A stretch of DNA of 64,000 nt. It comes from Streptomyces fructofermentans (GTDB lineage: Bacteria; Actinomycetota; Actinomycetes; Streptomycetales; Streptomycetaceae). Numbering within the stretch: position 1 is the stretch's first letter; each line of letters starts with the position of its first letter. The notes under the pieces are model-generated. The model saw nothing but the letters and a program-made list of their open reading frames with translations. It searched no databases and had not been told where the DNA came from. The position numbers and the translations under genes are program-made. The stretch is taken from positions 62,001 to 126,000 of the forward strand of contig NZ_BMWD01000001.1 in NCBI RefSeq assembly GCF_014651055.1, given 5' to 3'. Positions 18,193-27,439 of the stretch are shown here, piece by piece.

Positions 18193-20007
18193 GTGGCACA
18201 GGAGAACTCCGTCCGGAATCAGGACGACGGGCCGGCGTACGACTACGACGTGATCGTCGTAGGCTCCGGATTCGGCGGATCGGTGAGCGCCCTTCGGCTG
18301 ACCGAGAAGGGCTATCGCGTCGGGGTGCTGGAGGCGGGCCGCCGTTTCACCCGCGCGTCGCTGCCCAAGAACTCCTGGGACCTGAGGAACTACCTCTGGG
18401 CGCCGGCGCTCGGCATGTACGGCATCCAGCGCATCCATCTCCTGGGCAACGTGATGGTGCTGGCGGGAGCGGGCGTCGGCGGAGGTTCGCTCAACTACGC
18501 CAACACGCTCTACGTGCCGCCGAAGCCCTTCTTCGAGGACCCGCAGTGGAAGGACATCACCGACTGGCAGGCGGAGCTGGCCCCGTACTACGACCAGGCG
18601 CGGCGGATGCTGGGAGTGCGGCTCAACCCGACGACGACACCCTCGGACGTCCACCTGAAGGCCGCCGCCGCCCGGATGGGCGTCGAGGAGACCTTCCACA
18701 TGGCGCCGGTCGGTGTCTTCTTCGGCGACGGGGAGGACGCCGACGGGTCAGTCAAGGCGGCGCCGGGTGAGCGTGCCGACGACCCCTACTTCGGCGGGGC
18801 GGGCCCCGGGCGCGCCGCCTGCACGGAGTGCGGCGAGTGCATGACCGGCTGCCGGCACGGCGCGAAGAACACCCTCAACGAGAACTACCTGTACCTCGCG
18901 GAGAAGGCGGGCGCGGTCGTCCACCCGATGACGACGGTCGTCTCGCTCACGGAGGACGCGGGCGGCGGCTTCGCCGTCTCCACACTCCCGACCGGGCGCC
19001 GCCGCAAGGGCGGGGGCAGGGTCCTCACCGCCCGCCGCGTCGTCCTCGCGGCGGGCACGTACGGTACGCAGACCCTGCTGCACCGCATGAAGGAGAGCGG
19101 CCGGCTGCCCGACCTCTCGAACCGGCTGGGCGAGTTGACCCGTACGAACTCCGAGGCGCTGGTGGGCGCACAGACCAGCGACCGCCGCTACCGCGGGGCC
19201 ACCGGACAGCCGCGCGCCGACTTCACCCGGGGGGTCGCGATCACGTCGTCGATCCACCCGGACGCCAACACCCACATCGAGCCCGTCCGCTACGGCAAGG
19301 GGTCGAACGCGATGGGCGGCCTCTCCATCCTCCAGGTCCCGTACACGGAGGGCTCGTCGAGGACGCTCGCCTGGCTCGCCAACGCGGTCAGGCACCCGCT
19401 CCTGATGGCCCGCTCGCTCTCCAAGCGCCGCTGGTCCGAGCGGACCATCATCGGCCTGGTGATGCAGTCGCTCGACAACTCCCTGACGACACACCTCAAG
19501 CACAAGGGCCTCGGCAAGGGGCTGTTGACGGCGCGTCAGGGCCACGGTGCGCCCAACCCCAAGCAGATCCGGGCGGCTTCGGAGGCAGCCTCCGCGATCG
19601 CCGCGGAGATCAACGGCTTCGCCGGCTCCAACGTGGGCGAGCTGATGGGCATGCCGCTCACCGCCCACTTCCTGGGCGGCTGCCCGATCGGCCGGTCCGC
19701 CGAGGAGGGCGTCATCGACCCGTACCACCGGCTGTTCGGGCATCCGGGCATCTCCGTCGTGGACGGCGCCGCCGTCTCCGCGAACCTCGGCGTGAACCCG
19801 TCGCTGACCATCACGGCCCAGGCCGAGCGCGCGATGTCGTACTGGCCCAACAGGGGCGGGGCTGACCCGCGTCCGGCGACAGGGGCGGCGTACGAGCGGC
19901 TGGAGCCCGTCGCGCCGCACGCGCCGGCCGTGCCCGAGGACGCCTTCGGCGCACTGCGCCTGCCGTTCCTCGGGCTGCCGACGGTCCCGCCCAGGAGCAA
20001 GGAGTAG
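18193..20007 (+). CDS. GMC family FAD oxidoreductase (cholesterol oxidase-like)
   Basis: A 604-residue flavoprotein. An FAD-binding Rossmann motif VVGSGFGGSVSA starts near residue 22 and is followed by VLEAGRRF. GAGVGGGSLNYAN is the second FAD contact. A cysteine cluster CTECGECMTGC (about 211-221) resembles a ferredoxin-type ligand set and is found in the cholesterol-oxidase-like ChoD subgroup. The C-terminal GMC region has AHFLGGC and the NPSLTITA segment. The family oxidises alcohols or sterols; the substrate here is unknown and there is no signal peptide. GTG 18193 is supported by GAGGAG upstream. A strong hairpin follows the stop. Confidence 0.87.
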   Translation: MAQENSVRNQDDGPAYDYDVIVVGSGFGGSVSALRLTEKGYRVGVLEAGRRFTRASLPKNSWDLRNYLWAPALGMYGIQRIHLLGNVMVLAGAGVGGGSLNYANTLYVPPKPFFEDPQWKDITDWQAELAPYYDQARRMLGVRLNPTTTPSDVHLKAAAARMGVEETFHMAPVGVFFGDGEDADGSVKAAPGERADDPYFGGAGPGRAACTECGECMTGCRHGAKNTLNENYLYLAEKAGAVVHPMTTVVSLTEDAGGGFAVSTLPTGRRRKGGGRVLTARRVVLAAGTYGTQTLLHRMKESGRLPDLSNRLGELTRTNSEALVGAQTSDRRYRGATGQPRADFTRGVAITSSIHPDANTHIEPVRYGKGSNAMGGLSILQVPYTEGSSRTLAWLANAVRHPLLMARSLSKRRWSERTIIGLVMQSLDNSLTTHLKHKGLGKGLLTARQGHGAPNPKQIRAASEAASAIAAEINGFAGSNVGELMGMPLTAHFLGGCPIGRSAEEGVIDPYHRLFGHPGISVVDGAAVSANLGVNPSLTITAQAERAMSYWPNRGGADPRPATGAAYERLEPVAPHAPAVPEDAFGALRLPFLGLPTVPPRSKE

Positions 20008-20026
20008 CGCTTGAGCAGCGCCCCCT

Positions 20027-20078
20027 CACGAAACGAAGGACCTGCACCCCCCTCCGGGCGCAGGTCCTTCGTTTCGTG
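20027..20078. terminator. Strong bidirectional terminator between the GMC and surface-protein genes
   Basis: A perfect 19-bp inverted repeat, CACGAAACGAAGGACCTGC (20027-20045) and its complement (20060-20078), closes a 14-base loop between convergent genes. The TTCGTTTCG side supplies some U residues. Confidence 0.85.
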
Positions 20079-20079
20079 C

Positions 20080-20142
20080 GTGAAGCGTGAAGCGTGAAGC
20101 GTGAAGCGTGAAGCGTGAAGCGTGAAGCGTGAAGCGTGAAGC
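20080..20142. repeat. 7-bp tandem repeat (GTGAAGC)9
   Basis: Nine perfect copies of GTGAAGC run for 63 bp, starting one base after the terminator stem and ending 27 bp before the stop codon of the surface-protein gene on the other strand. Perfect identity implies recent expansion. Confidence 0.95.
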
Positions 20143-20169
20143 GGCCGCCGTGTGCGGCGGCGTCACGTC

Positions 20170-21147
20170 CTACGCGTCGGCGTCGGCCTTGCGGCGGCGG
20201 ACGATGAACACCGCGCCGACACCGGCGACGACGGCGGCACCGCCGACGAGCGCGATGACCGGCAGCGCGGAACTCGAACCCGTCTCGGCGAGGTTGCCGG
20301 TGACCTGGGGCGTGTCGCCCCTGTCGGCCTTCTCGTCCGTGACCGGGGCCTTGCCGCCCTCCTGGGGCTTCGTACCGCCGGTGTCCGTGCCCGCGGCCAC
20401 GATCCGGAACTTGTACGCCACCTCGCCGAACCCGGTGCACTCGGCGTCGTCGTCGCCGTAGATGGTCGCGCCGAGCGAGAAGCCGGCGCCGACCGGGGCG
20501 CTGGACTTCACGTTGACGCGCAGCGGGATGTGCACCTCGAAGTCGGGCTTCAGCTCGTCGGTGTATCCGACGTAGCCGACCGCGTAGCCGCCCTCGTCGA
20601 GGTTCTCCCAGACCTTGCCGTCCGGGTTCCAGGCCTGGAGCTGGACCTGCTTGCTCTTGAAGAGGTCCTCGCCGGACTTGTCGGCGGCGGCACCGGCGAA
20701 GAAGTCGAGGTCCCGCAGCGTCGAGTCGGAGGAGTTCAGGACGTTCAGCGAGAACTTGTGCCAGCCGCTGCCCGCCGCGATCTTGCCCGGGAGCCCGCTC
20801 ATGCTCACCTGGACCTTGGAGTCCTCGCACACCGAGGGCTCGGGGTCGGGCTCCTCGGAGGCGGAGGCGGAGGCGGAGGCGGAGGCGCTCGGCGACGCCT
20901 CGGACGCCGACGTGCTCGGGGCCGGGGCGGACGCGCTCGCCGACTCGGACGTCGAGGTGCCGGGCGCGGGGGCGGCCTCGCCGGACGACTCGCTCGCCGA
21001 CGGGGACGCGCTCACCGACTCGGAGGCGGACGCGCTCGGGGAGCCGGACGGCTCGTCCGTCGCGAAGGCGGCCGGAGCCGACAGCAGTGCGAGCGGGGCT
21101 ATGACGGCGGTCGTGGCCGCGACGGCCATGGCGTGGCGAAGCTTCAT
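20170..21147 (-). CDS. LAXTG-anchored surface protein (sortase substrate)
   Basis: A 325-residue wall-anchored protein. An N-terminal signal peptide ends near AFA-TDEP. It is followed by about 75 residues of Ser/Ala/Glu/Pro repeats (SASASE type), then a folded region of about 165 residues with two cysteines (SVCEDSK and AECTGFG), probably a beta-sandwich. The sorting signal is LAETG (286-290), a hydrophobic helix and RRRK tail. In Streptomyces LAXTG is the class E sortase signal. The start ATG at 21147 gives the signal peptide and has GAGGT upstream. A promoter-like TTCAGG-N17-TAAGAA lies at 21287-21315. A terminator follows the gene. Ligand or role is not evident. Confidence 0.87.
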   Translation of the reverse strand: MKLRHAMAVAATTAVIAPLALLSAPAAFATDEPSGSPSASASESVSASPSASESSGEAAPAPGTSTSESASASAPAPSTSASEASPSASASASASASEEPDPEPSVCEDSKVQVSMSGLPGKIAAGSGWHKFSLNVLNSSDSTLRDLDFFAGAAADKSGEDLFKSKQVQLQAWNPDGKVWENLDEGGYAVGYVGYTDELKPDFEVHIPLRVNVKSSAPVGAGFSLGATIYGDDDAECTGFGEVAYKFRIVAAGTDTGGTKPQEGGKAPVTDEKADRGDTPQVTGNLAETGSSSALPVIALVGGAAVVAGVGAVFIVRRRKADADA

Positions 21148-21286
21148 CAAGACCTCGGAAAGTCCGGTGTGCCGCTGTGGCGGCACAAGAATCGGGAGGC
21201 CTCCGCGTGGCGGGCGCGGGTACGGCCGTTGGTTCCACAGGGGAGACCTGTGACCCGTGTGAAGGGTTGTCCTCGAACTCACAGAA

Positions 21287-21315
21287 TTCTTATGTGGGGT
21301 CGGTCACAGCCTGAA
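21287..21315 (-). promoter_or_regulatory. Candidate promoter of the LAXTG protein gene
   Basis: On the minus strand, TTCAGG (21315-21310) and TAAGAA (21292-21287) are separated by 17 bp, fitting housekeeping sigma spacing. It lies about 140 bp upstream of the start in an unusually AT-rich patch. Confidence 0.45.
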
Positions 21316-21320
21316 CGGTC

Positions 21321-21350
21321 TTGTGGCCCGCGTCGCCGACGGCCTAGAAC
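21321..21350 (+). promoter_or_regulatory. Candidate promoter of the membrane protein/lipoprotein operon
   Basis: TTGTGG (21321-21326) and TAGAAC (21345-21350) are 18 bp apart, about 100 bp before the GTG start at 21454 and back to back with the promoter of the divergent gene. Confidence 0.4.
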
Positions 21351-21453
21351 TGATCCTCGTCCGCCTGTCGCACAGTTGAGCGGTTCACACCCCTCGACCC
21401 GGCCGACGGGCACGCAGGCAACGGGTCGACCAGTGGAAAGAGGCACGAACGCC

Positions 21454-22602
21454 GTGACCGAGAAGCAGTCCGGGGAGCCGGGGTCGTCCATGCCCGACGA
21501 GGTGTGGGATCGCTTCGCCCAGGACAGCGAGCGGGACATCCGCACGGCCGGGGCTCCGAAGGAACCGTCCGCCAGGGCGCGCATGGTGACGGAACGACTG
21601 CGGCAGCAGGACGCGCGGGGCGAGGTGCCGCCCGGGTGGCGCACGGGCCCCGCGTGGCAGGAGACGAACGGGCGCGCCGCCCGCCGCCGCAGGATGTGGG
21701 CGATCGTCGGCGTCCCGCTGGTCGTCGCGCTGGCCGTGGTGGCCATGAAGCCGTCGCTGCTGCCCGGAGACCCGTTCGGCACGGGCGCCGACGAGGGCGC
21801 GGACTCCACGGCCCCGCTCGCTGAGGGGATCGCGCGGCCGACGGCGGCCCCCGTCTCCGCGGGGCCCGGAACGCCCACGCTGGAACGGCCGTTCGCCGAC
21901 TCCCCGGCGGCACGGTACGCCGACGGCGCCGAAGGGATCGTCCTGCCCGAGGCCAAGGCGGTCGGCTCGTTCTCCGAGGCGCAGGTGGCCCAGGCGCTGA
22001 AGCAGACGAAGGCCCTGCTCGTGGACGCCAACCTCGACCCGAAGACCCTTCTCGGCGGTACCCCGGAGACCGTGCTCGACAAGGTGCTCGACCCTCGTCA
22101 GCCGGGCATGGTCGCCGACGCCGAGTCGTGGCTGCGCAAGCCCGGCAGGAACCACGACCCGCTGACCCTGTTCAGCCGCTTCGACCCGGACGAGGTGCGG
22201 CTCGTCGGGGACGTCGTCAAGACCCGGGGCCGTACGACGTTCGAGGCGGGCCGGGAGGGGGTCGTCACCATCCACGCCGACTACACCTTCGTCTACGCGC
22301 TCGCCCCGGCCGACCCGGACTCCACCGAGGTCACCCGGACGATCGTCCGCCGCGCCCTCGAACTGGAACTCGTCGACCCCGCGAAGTACCGGGTCACCCC
22401 GGGCCGGCTCGTCGTCGTCAGCCACGAACAGGAACTCTCCAACTCGGCCTGCCGCGTCCACGACGGCTTCCTGCACCCGCAGTTCCCCTCGCAGGCGCCC
22501 GTCGAGGAGGACCGGTCGGGGCCGACGACCGACCCGTACGACCTCGACCGGGACATCGCCTCTTCCGGGGCAGGGTCCTGCGGGACGGTGTCGCGGACAT
22601 GA
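21454..22602 (+). CDS. Single-pass membrane protein of unknown function
   Basis: A 382-residue protein that I do not recognise as a named family. Residues 1-80 are polar and cytoplasmic (MPDEVWDRFAQDSERDIR). RRRRMW leads into one membrane helix (about 86-106), and the remaining 275 residues would be outside. The outer domain contains DPLTLFSRFDPDEVRLVGDVVKTRG-like sequence, a predicted beta-rich TIHADYTFVYAL segment, and a late VVVSHEQELSNSACRVHDGF. The GTG start is supported by AAAGAGG upstream; other upstream codons would overlap the divergent gene. The stop overlaps the next start (ATGA), so it is translationally coupled to the lipoprotein gene and probably works with it at the outer membrane face. 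Confidence 0.8.
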   Translation: MTEKQSGEPGSSMPDEVWDRFAQDSERDIRTAGAPKEPSARARMVTERLRQQDARGEVPPGWRTGPAWQETNGRAARRRRMWAIVGVPLVVALAVVAMKPSLLPGDPFGTGADEGADSTAPLAEGIARPTAAPVSAGPGTPTLERPFADSPAARYADGAEGIVLPEAKAVGSFSEAQVAQALKQTKALLVDANLDPKTLLGGTPETVLDKVLDPRQPGMVADAESWLRKPGRNHDPLTLFSRFDPDEVRLVGDVVKTRGRTTFEAGREGVVTIHADYTFVYALAPADPDSTEVTRTIVRRALELELVDPAKYRVTPGRLVVVSHEQELSNSACRVHDGFLHPQFPSQAPVEEDRSGPTTDPYDLDRDIASSGAGSCGTVSRT

Positions 22603-23432
22603 GCGCGAGGACCAGCGGTGCCCCCGGCCGCGTCGCCCGTACGCTCGTGGCCGCGTCGGTCATGACCGCCCTCGGAGGCCTCGCCGCGTGCGGCGGCGGC
22701 ACGGCGAAGGACCGGAAGCCGTCGGGCCCGAGCGGTACGGCGAGCGGGGCCGCGGCGGCGCGGGACGGCGGGTCCGCCGCGCCGGCCGGCGACGGGGCCG
22801 AAGGTCCCCTGAACAAGGCGCGGTTGACGAAGGCCGTACTCGGGACGGGCGACCTCAAGGGGTACGGGTTCACCGAGTCGGGGGCCGCGGACCTCCAGGG
22901 GCAGTCGCTCCGGGCGACGCCGGTCGCGTGCCAGCCGGTCGCCGACCTGTTCCTGTTCACCACGGACCCGTCCCCGCGGGCCGTCGTGAGCCGGCACGCG
23001 GAGCGCGAGGACGACCGCGAGGGCGCGGACGCCTCGGTGCACACGCTCGCCCTCCTCTCGTACCGGGCCGGGGAGGCGCACGAGGTGATGGCGGGCCTGC
23101 GCGCGTCGGTGAGGACGTGCGCCCGCTACGAGCACGCCGGCTACACGTACGGGAAGGTCGAGGCCGTCGACGGTCCCGACCTCGGCGACGAGTCCGTGGC
23201 GCTCAGGCTGGTCGGCTCCATCGAGGGGGCCGAGGTGCCCACCGCCTACACCGTCGTCCGGGACGGCACGACCCTCGCGGCCTTCAGCTCGATGGACATG
23301 CTCGACGCCGACGGCGTCGAGGTCCCGGGGAAGCTCGTGAGGACCCAACTCGCGAAACTGCGGAAGTCGCGGGAGGCGGACGGGCCGGGGACGGCGGGGA
23401 AGCCGGACGCGACGTCCACGCCGACGGGCTGA
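22599..23432 (+). CDS. Putative lipoprotein, paralogue of the one at 11691-12515
   Basis: A 277-residue exported lipoprotein. The signal sequence ends in lipobox LAAC with C31, followed by a Gly/Ser/Ala linker. The mature domain carries VACQPVADLF, LLSYRAGEAHEVM, a second cysteine in VRTCARYE, GDESVALRLVG and a terminal VRTQLAKLRK. The order of these elements matches the lipoprotein between the kinase genes. ATG 22599 overlaps the stop of the membrane-protein gene by four bases, so the two form an operon. The terminator hairpin at 23467-23501 ends it. Role unknown; a sensor or binding lipoprotein is inferred from the fold-like resemblance only. Confidence 0.83.
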   Translation: MSARTSGAPGRVARTLVAASVMTALGGLAACGGGTAKDRKPSGPSGTASGAAAARDGGSAAPAGDGAEGPLNKARLTKAVLGTGDLKGYGFTESGAADLQGQSLRATPVACQPVADLFLFTTDPSPRAVVSRHAEREDDREGADASVHTLALLSYRAGEAHEVMAGLRASVRTCARYEHAGYTYGKVEAVDGPDLGDESVALRLVGSIEGAEVPTAYTVVRDGTTLAAFSSMDMLDADGVEVPGKLVRTQLAKLRKSREADGPGTAGKPDATSTPTG

Positions 23433-23466
23433 TCTGCGCCGACTGTCCGAACGGCACGGGCACGGC

Positions 23467-23501
23467 GAAGGGCCCCGCGGGACGGATCCGCGGGGCCCTT
23501 C
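23467..23501 (+). terminator. Terminator of the membrane protein/lipoprotein operon
   Basis: A perfect 14-bp stem, GAAGGGCCCCGCGG with its complement, closes a 7-base loop 34 bp after the stop codon and is followed by CGTGG without a U tract. Confidence 0.8.
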
Positions 23502-23748
23502 GTGGTCGGCACCGACGTCAGGGCAGCGTCGGTGCCTGGGAAGCGGCGCCGGGGGGGGGTAGCGCCGCTTGTCGGCCGGGTCCGCCGGTCGGCGCCTCCG
23601 CGCACCGGGGGAGTGCGCGTGGTGTCGACCAATGGCGGTGGGACGGTCCAATGCGGTTGTCTGCTGCGGGACTTGGGTCTTTCAGGCATCGTGCGCGACG
23701 GGTCACGGCCTCCGCAACCGTTTCGACCGCTCTTGCACGGATTCCGCC

Positions 23749-23778
23749 GGTCGGCTCCGGGCGTCCCCGGAGCCGACC
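23749..23778. other. Isolated strong hairpin in a 590-bp gene-poor gap
   Basis: Between the operon terminator and the chorismate mutase stop (23502-24091) I find no convincing gene. GGTCGGCTCCGGG (23749-23761) pairs perfectly with 23766-23778 across a 4-base loop and is followed by TCTGTTGGG. A second stem, GTGACCGG with CCGGTCAC, lies at 23787-23820 and is followed by TTCTCT. Together they could end a small RNA starting near 23610-23650, or end the chorismate mutase message from the other side. Confidence 0.4.
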
Positions 23779-24091
23779 TCTGTTGGGTGACCGGGCCGCT
23801 GTCCCCTGCCGTCCGGTCACTTCTCTGGAACGAGGTCCCACGACGCACGTCCGTACGCCTCATCGCTCCAGCGGAGCCACGCGTGGTTCTTCGGGCCCGC
23901 CCCTGGCTGACACGGACACAGGGACAAACGAAGCCCGTCGGGGGGCGGTCACGCGCCGTACGGGTGAGAGGGGATGCGTACGTGCGTGCACCGGACGTCC
24001 GTCGTAGGCGGAAGACGTACCGGGACCCGTCCCGCGTCGCCTTCGTGCCGGACGGCGTGCGCGGCGGGACGTCCCCGACTGCGCGCGGTGG

Positions 24092-24397
24092 TCAGACGCG
24101 GCCCCGGCACAGCTCCAGCAGGGTCATCGCCAGGGAGGTGCCCGGCTTGCCGAGCGCCTCGCGGTAGTGGGCGAGGACCTCCATCTCGCGGGACAGGTTC
24201 ATCCGGCTGCCGCCGGAGGAGATCCGGGCCTCCTGGATGACCGCCGAGACGGCCATCCGCTCCTGGACGAGGCCGATGATCCGGTCGTCGAGCGCGTCGA
24301 TGCGTTCGCGGGCGCCGGTGATGACGCCGGCGGCGTCCTCGGTACGGGCGCCGGTCCTCTCGGTCGTGCTCTGCTCGGTCGCGGCGGTGGCGGTCAT
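24092..24397 (-). CDS. Chorismate mutase, AroQ type
   Basis: A 101-residue all-helical chorismate mutase that would convert chorismate to prephenate, the branch point to Phe and Tyr. After a polar N-terminus of about 28 residues the family pattern is clear: GARERIDALDDRIIGLVQER, AVSAVIQEAR, and SREMEVLAHYREALG, with conserved Arg, Lys/Arg and Glu positions of the AroQ fold. The ATG at 24397 has GAGGAG upstream. The gene stands alone and is preceded on its own strand by a leader peptide, a terminator hairpin and a promoter (24458-24620), so expression is probably attenuated by aromatic amino acid supply. Confidence 0.88.
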   Translation of the reverse strand: MTATAATEQSTTERTGARTEDAAGVITGARERIDALDDRIIGLVQERMAVSAVIQEARISSGGSRMNLSREMEVLAHYREALGKPGTSLAMTLLELCRGRV

Positions 24398-24457
24398 GTC
24401 GGGCTCCTCGTCGGAAGGTTCGGACGGGGCCCCGGAGCGGCAAGGTCCGGAAAAGCA

Positions 24458-24492
24458 CAGGCGCCCCGGGCCTTGTCGGCCCGGGGCGCCTG
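24458..24492 (-). terminator. Attenuator hairpin in the chorismate mutase leader
   Basis: On the minus strand CAGGCGCCCCGGGCC pairs perfectly over 15 bp with its complement around GACAA, then reads TGCTTTTCC. This is a classic intrinsic terminator lying between the leader peptide stop (24513) and the structural gene start (24397), where it can only act as an attenuator of chorismate mutase. Confidence 0.8.
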
Positions 24493-24512
24493 GGAAGTCG
24501 CTTGTCAGTTGC

Positions 24513-24584
24513 TCAAGCAGCACGACCATGGCAGCCGGCGGGCCGGTTGCCATAGGTAAAGACGTAGGTCTGGTGCGTGAGCAT
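24513..24584 (-). CDS. Aromatic leader peptide of the chorismate mutase attenuator
   Basis: A 23-codon reading frame whose residues 6-11 read T-Y-V-F-T-Y. It uses TTT for Phe and TAT for one Tyr, codons that are very rare in this genome. The Tyr and Phe codons lie directly before a hairpin formed by 24530-24538 and 24543-24551 (GGCAACCGG with CCGGCTGCC, one mismatch). Ribosome stalling there for lack of charged tRNA-Tyr or tRNA-Phe would open that hairpin and could prevent the terminator at 24458-24492. There is no Shine-Dalgarno; the -10 lies seven bases upstream, so the message looks leaderless. Function is inferred from architecture. Confidence 0.75.
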   Translation of the reverse strand: MLTHQTYVFTYGNRPAGCHGRAA

Positions 24585-24590
24585 GGGGCG

Positions 24591-24620
24591 AGTATGGACC
24601 GGGCGGCCGAGGGCGGCCAA
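24591..24620 (-). promoter_or_regulatory. Promoter of the leader peptide/chorismate mutase transcript
   Basis: On the minus strand TTGGCC (24620-24615) and CATACT (24596-24591) are separated by 18 bp. Initiation at the usual distance falls on the A of the leader ATG at 24584, supporting a leaderless transcript. Confidence 0.55.
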
Positions 24621-25220
24621 GCCGTTCCGGATGGTGAGACGCCCCGGCCCGCCCGGCGGACCCCCGCCCACCGGGCCGGGCGCTTCGGCCCGCCCGGGAA
24701 CACGCCGGCCGCCCGTCCCGCGCATCGGCCACGCCCGTGCCCGCCCCACCGGCGCATCGGGCGGCTCTCCGTGTCTGCCGTCCGGCCACCCCCGTGTCAG
24801 CCGTCCCGGCGCACCGGACGGCCGGGCGCCCGGCCGTCGTCCGCTGCCGCGGGGGACCTGGACCGGGGCAGCGCCCGCCCGGCCGCTGCCCGCCGTCGCT
24901 GTCCGCCGCCGCAGCGGGCCGGAACCGCCGGCCGCTGTCGTCCGCCGCCGTGGGCGATCGGGACCGCCTCCCGCACCCGGGTCGGGAGTGCTCCCGCGCC
25001 CGAAACGTCTTCCGCGCCGGGAGTGCTCCCGCGCCCGAAACGCCTCCCGCGTCGGGATCGCCTTCCGCGCCGGGACTGATCCCGGGCCGGGACCAGGACC
25101 GCCTCGCATCGGGACCGCCCCGCGTTGGGACCGTCCCGCGTCGGGCCCCCGTCGGGACCGCCCCCCCCGTCGGGAACGCCTCGCGTCGGGTGAGCGGGAC
25201 AGCACCTCCGGGCGCCCAGT
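24621..25220. repeat. Gene-free, degenerate GC repeat region before guaA
   Basis: I find no gene in about 600 bp. From about 24980 onward the sequence is built of imperfect repeats: GGGAGTGCTCCCGCGCCCG occurs twice (about 24985 and 25019), followed by variants of CGCGTCGGGACCGCC. The region separates the divergent chorismate mutase leader and guaA promoters. Confidence 0.6.
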
Positions 25221-25226
25221 TAGACT
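25221..25226 (+). promoter_or_regulatory. Candidate -10 element of guaA
   Basis: TAGACT lies 39 bp before the guaA start, with GGGACA 19 bp upstream as a weak -35. The same TAGACTCGG sequence occurs just before pcrA. Confidence 0.4.
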
Positions 25227-25264
25227 CGGGAGCACAGCCCTGATAAACCGCCGGAAGGCAAACC

Positions 25265-26845
<1,581 letters not shown>

Positions 26846-26854
26846 TCCCCCCGC

Positions 26855-27355
26855 TCAGGTCCGCCTGACAGTGCGTACCGGCACTCCGGGCCGCCAGACC
26901 TCGACGACCAGGTAGGTGTCGTCCTCGACGTGGGTCCGCACGACCTCCGTCAGCTCGGTACGGAAGAGGTGGAACGGCTCCGGCGGTTCCACCTCTTCGG
27001 CGTACCGGGCCCGCTCCGCGGGGTCGTGCACCTCGACGGCCCGGCCGGCGACCCGCACGTCGCCGCCGCCCATCTCCGTGCCGGGGCCCGGGTTCGCCTG
27101 GAGCGCGAAGCGCGGGTCGCGCCGCAGGTCCAGGGCCTTCATCGAGTCCGGCATCATGCCGAGCCACAGCTCGCCGCCGAGGAAGCGGACCTCCAGACCG
27201 GACGTGCGGGGCGACCCGTCCTTGCGGAGCGTCGCCACGACGTGGTGCGTGAAGGCCCCGAACCGCTCCTCGACCGTCCTGGCGAAGTCCGGTTCCGCGG
27301 CCGTGAGGGCCGCCCAGTTCGACGTCGTACGCGTTTCGCGTGCCTCATGTGTCAT
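26855..27355 (-). CDS. Pyridoxamine 5'-phosphate oxidase-family (split-barrel) protein
   Basis: A 166-residue protein with the FMN/F420-binding split-barrel pattern: FTHHVVATLRKDGSPRTSGLEVRF, GGELWLGMMPDSMKALDLRRDPR, and a late VRVAGRAVEV. The family includes pyridoxamine phosphate oxidases and F420-dependent reductases. The sequence does not show which cofactor or substrate is used. The start ATG at 27355 has CAGACT seven bases upstream, so it may be leaderless. It is convergent with guaA. The next gene on this strand ends 84 bp upstream. Confidence 0.8.
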   Translation of the reverse strand: MTHEARETRTTSNWAALTAAEPDFARTVEERFGAFTHHVVATLRKDGSPRTSGLEVRFLGGELWLGMMPDSMKALDLRRDPRFALQANPGPGTEMGGGDVRVAGRAVEVHDPAERARYAEEVEPPEPFHLFRTELTEVVRTHVEDDTYLVVEVWRPGVPVRTVRRT

Positions 27356-27439
27356 ACCGAGAGTCTGACGTCGATACCGGACATCCTCTGTCGCCTTCCC
27401 GCGGCGGCGCGGCGCGGGAGCACCGCGCCGGACCCGGGC

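Noticed and set aside
23502..24167. 221-codon open frame on the plus strand
   Set aside because: No family resemblance, its end is antisense to chorismate mutase, and the region contains strong hairpins.
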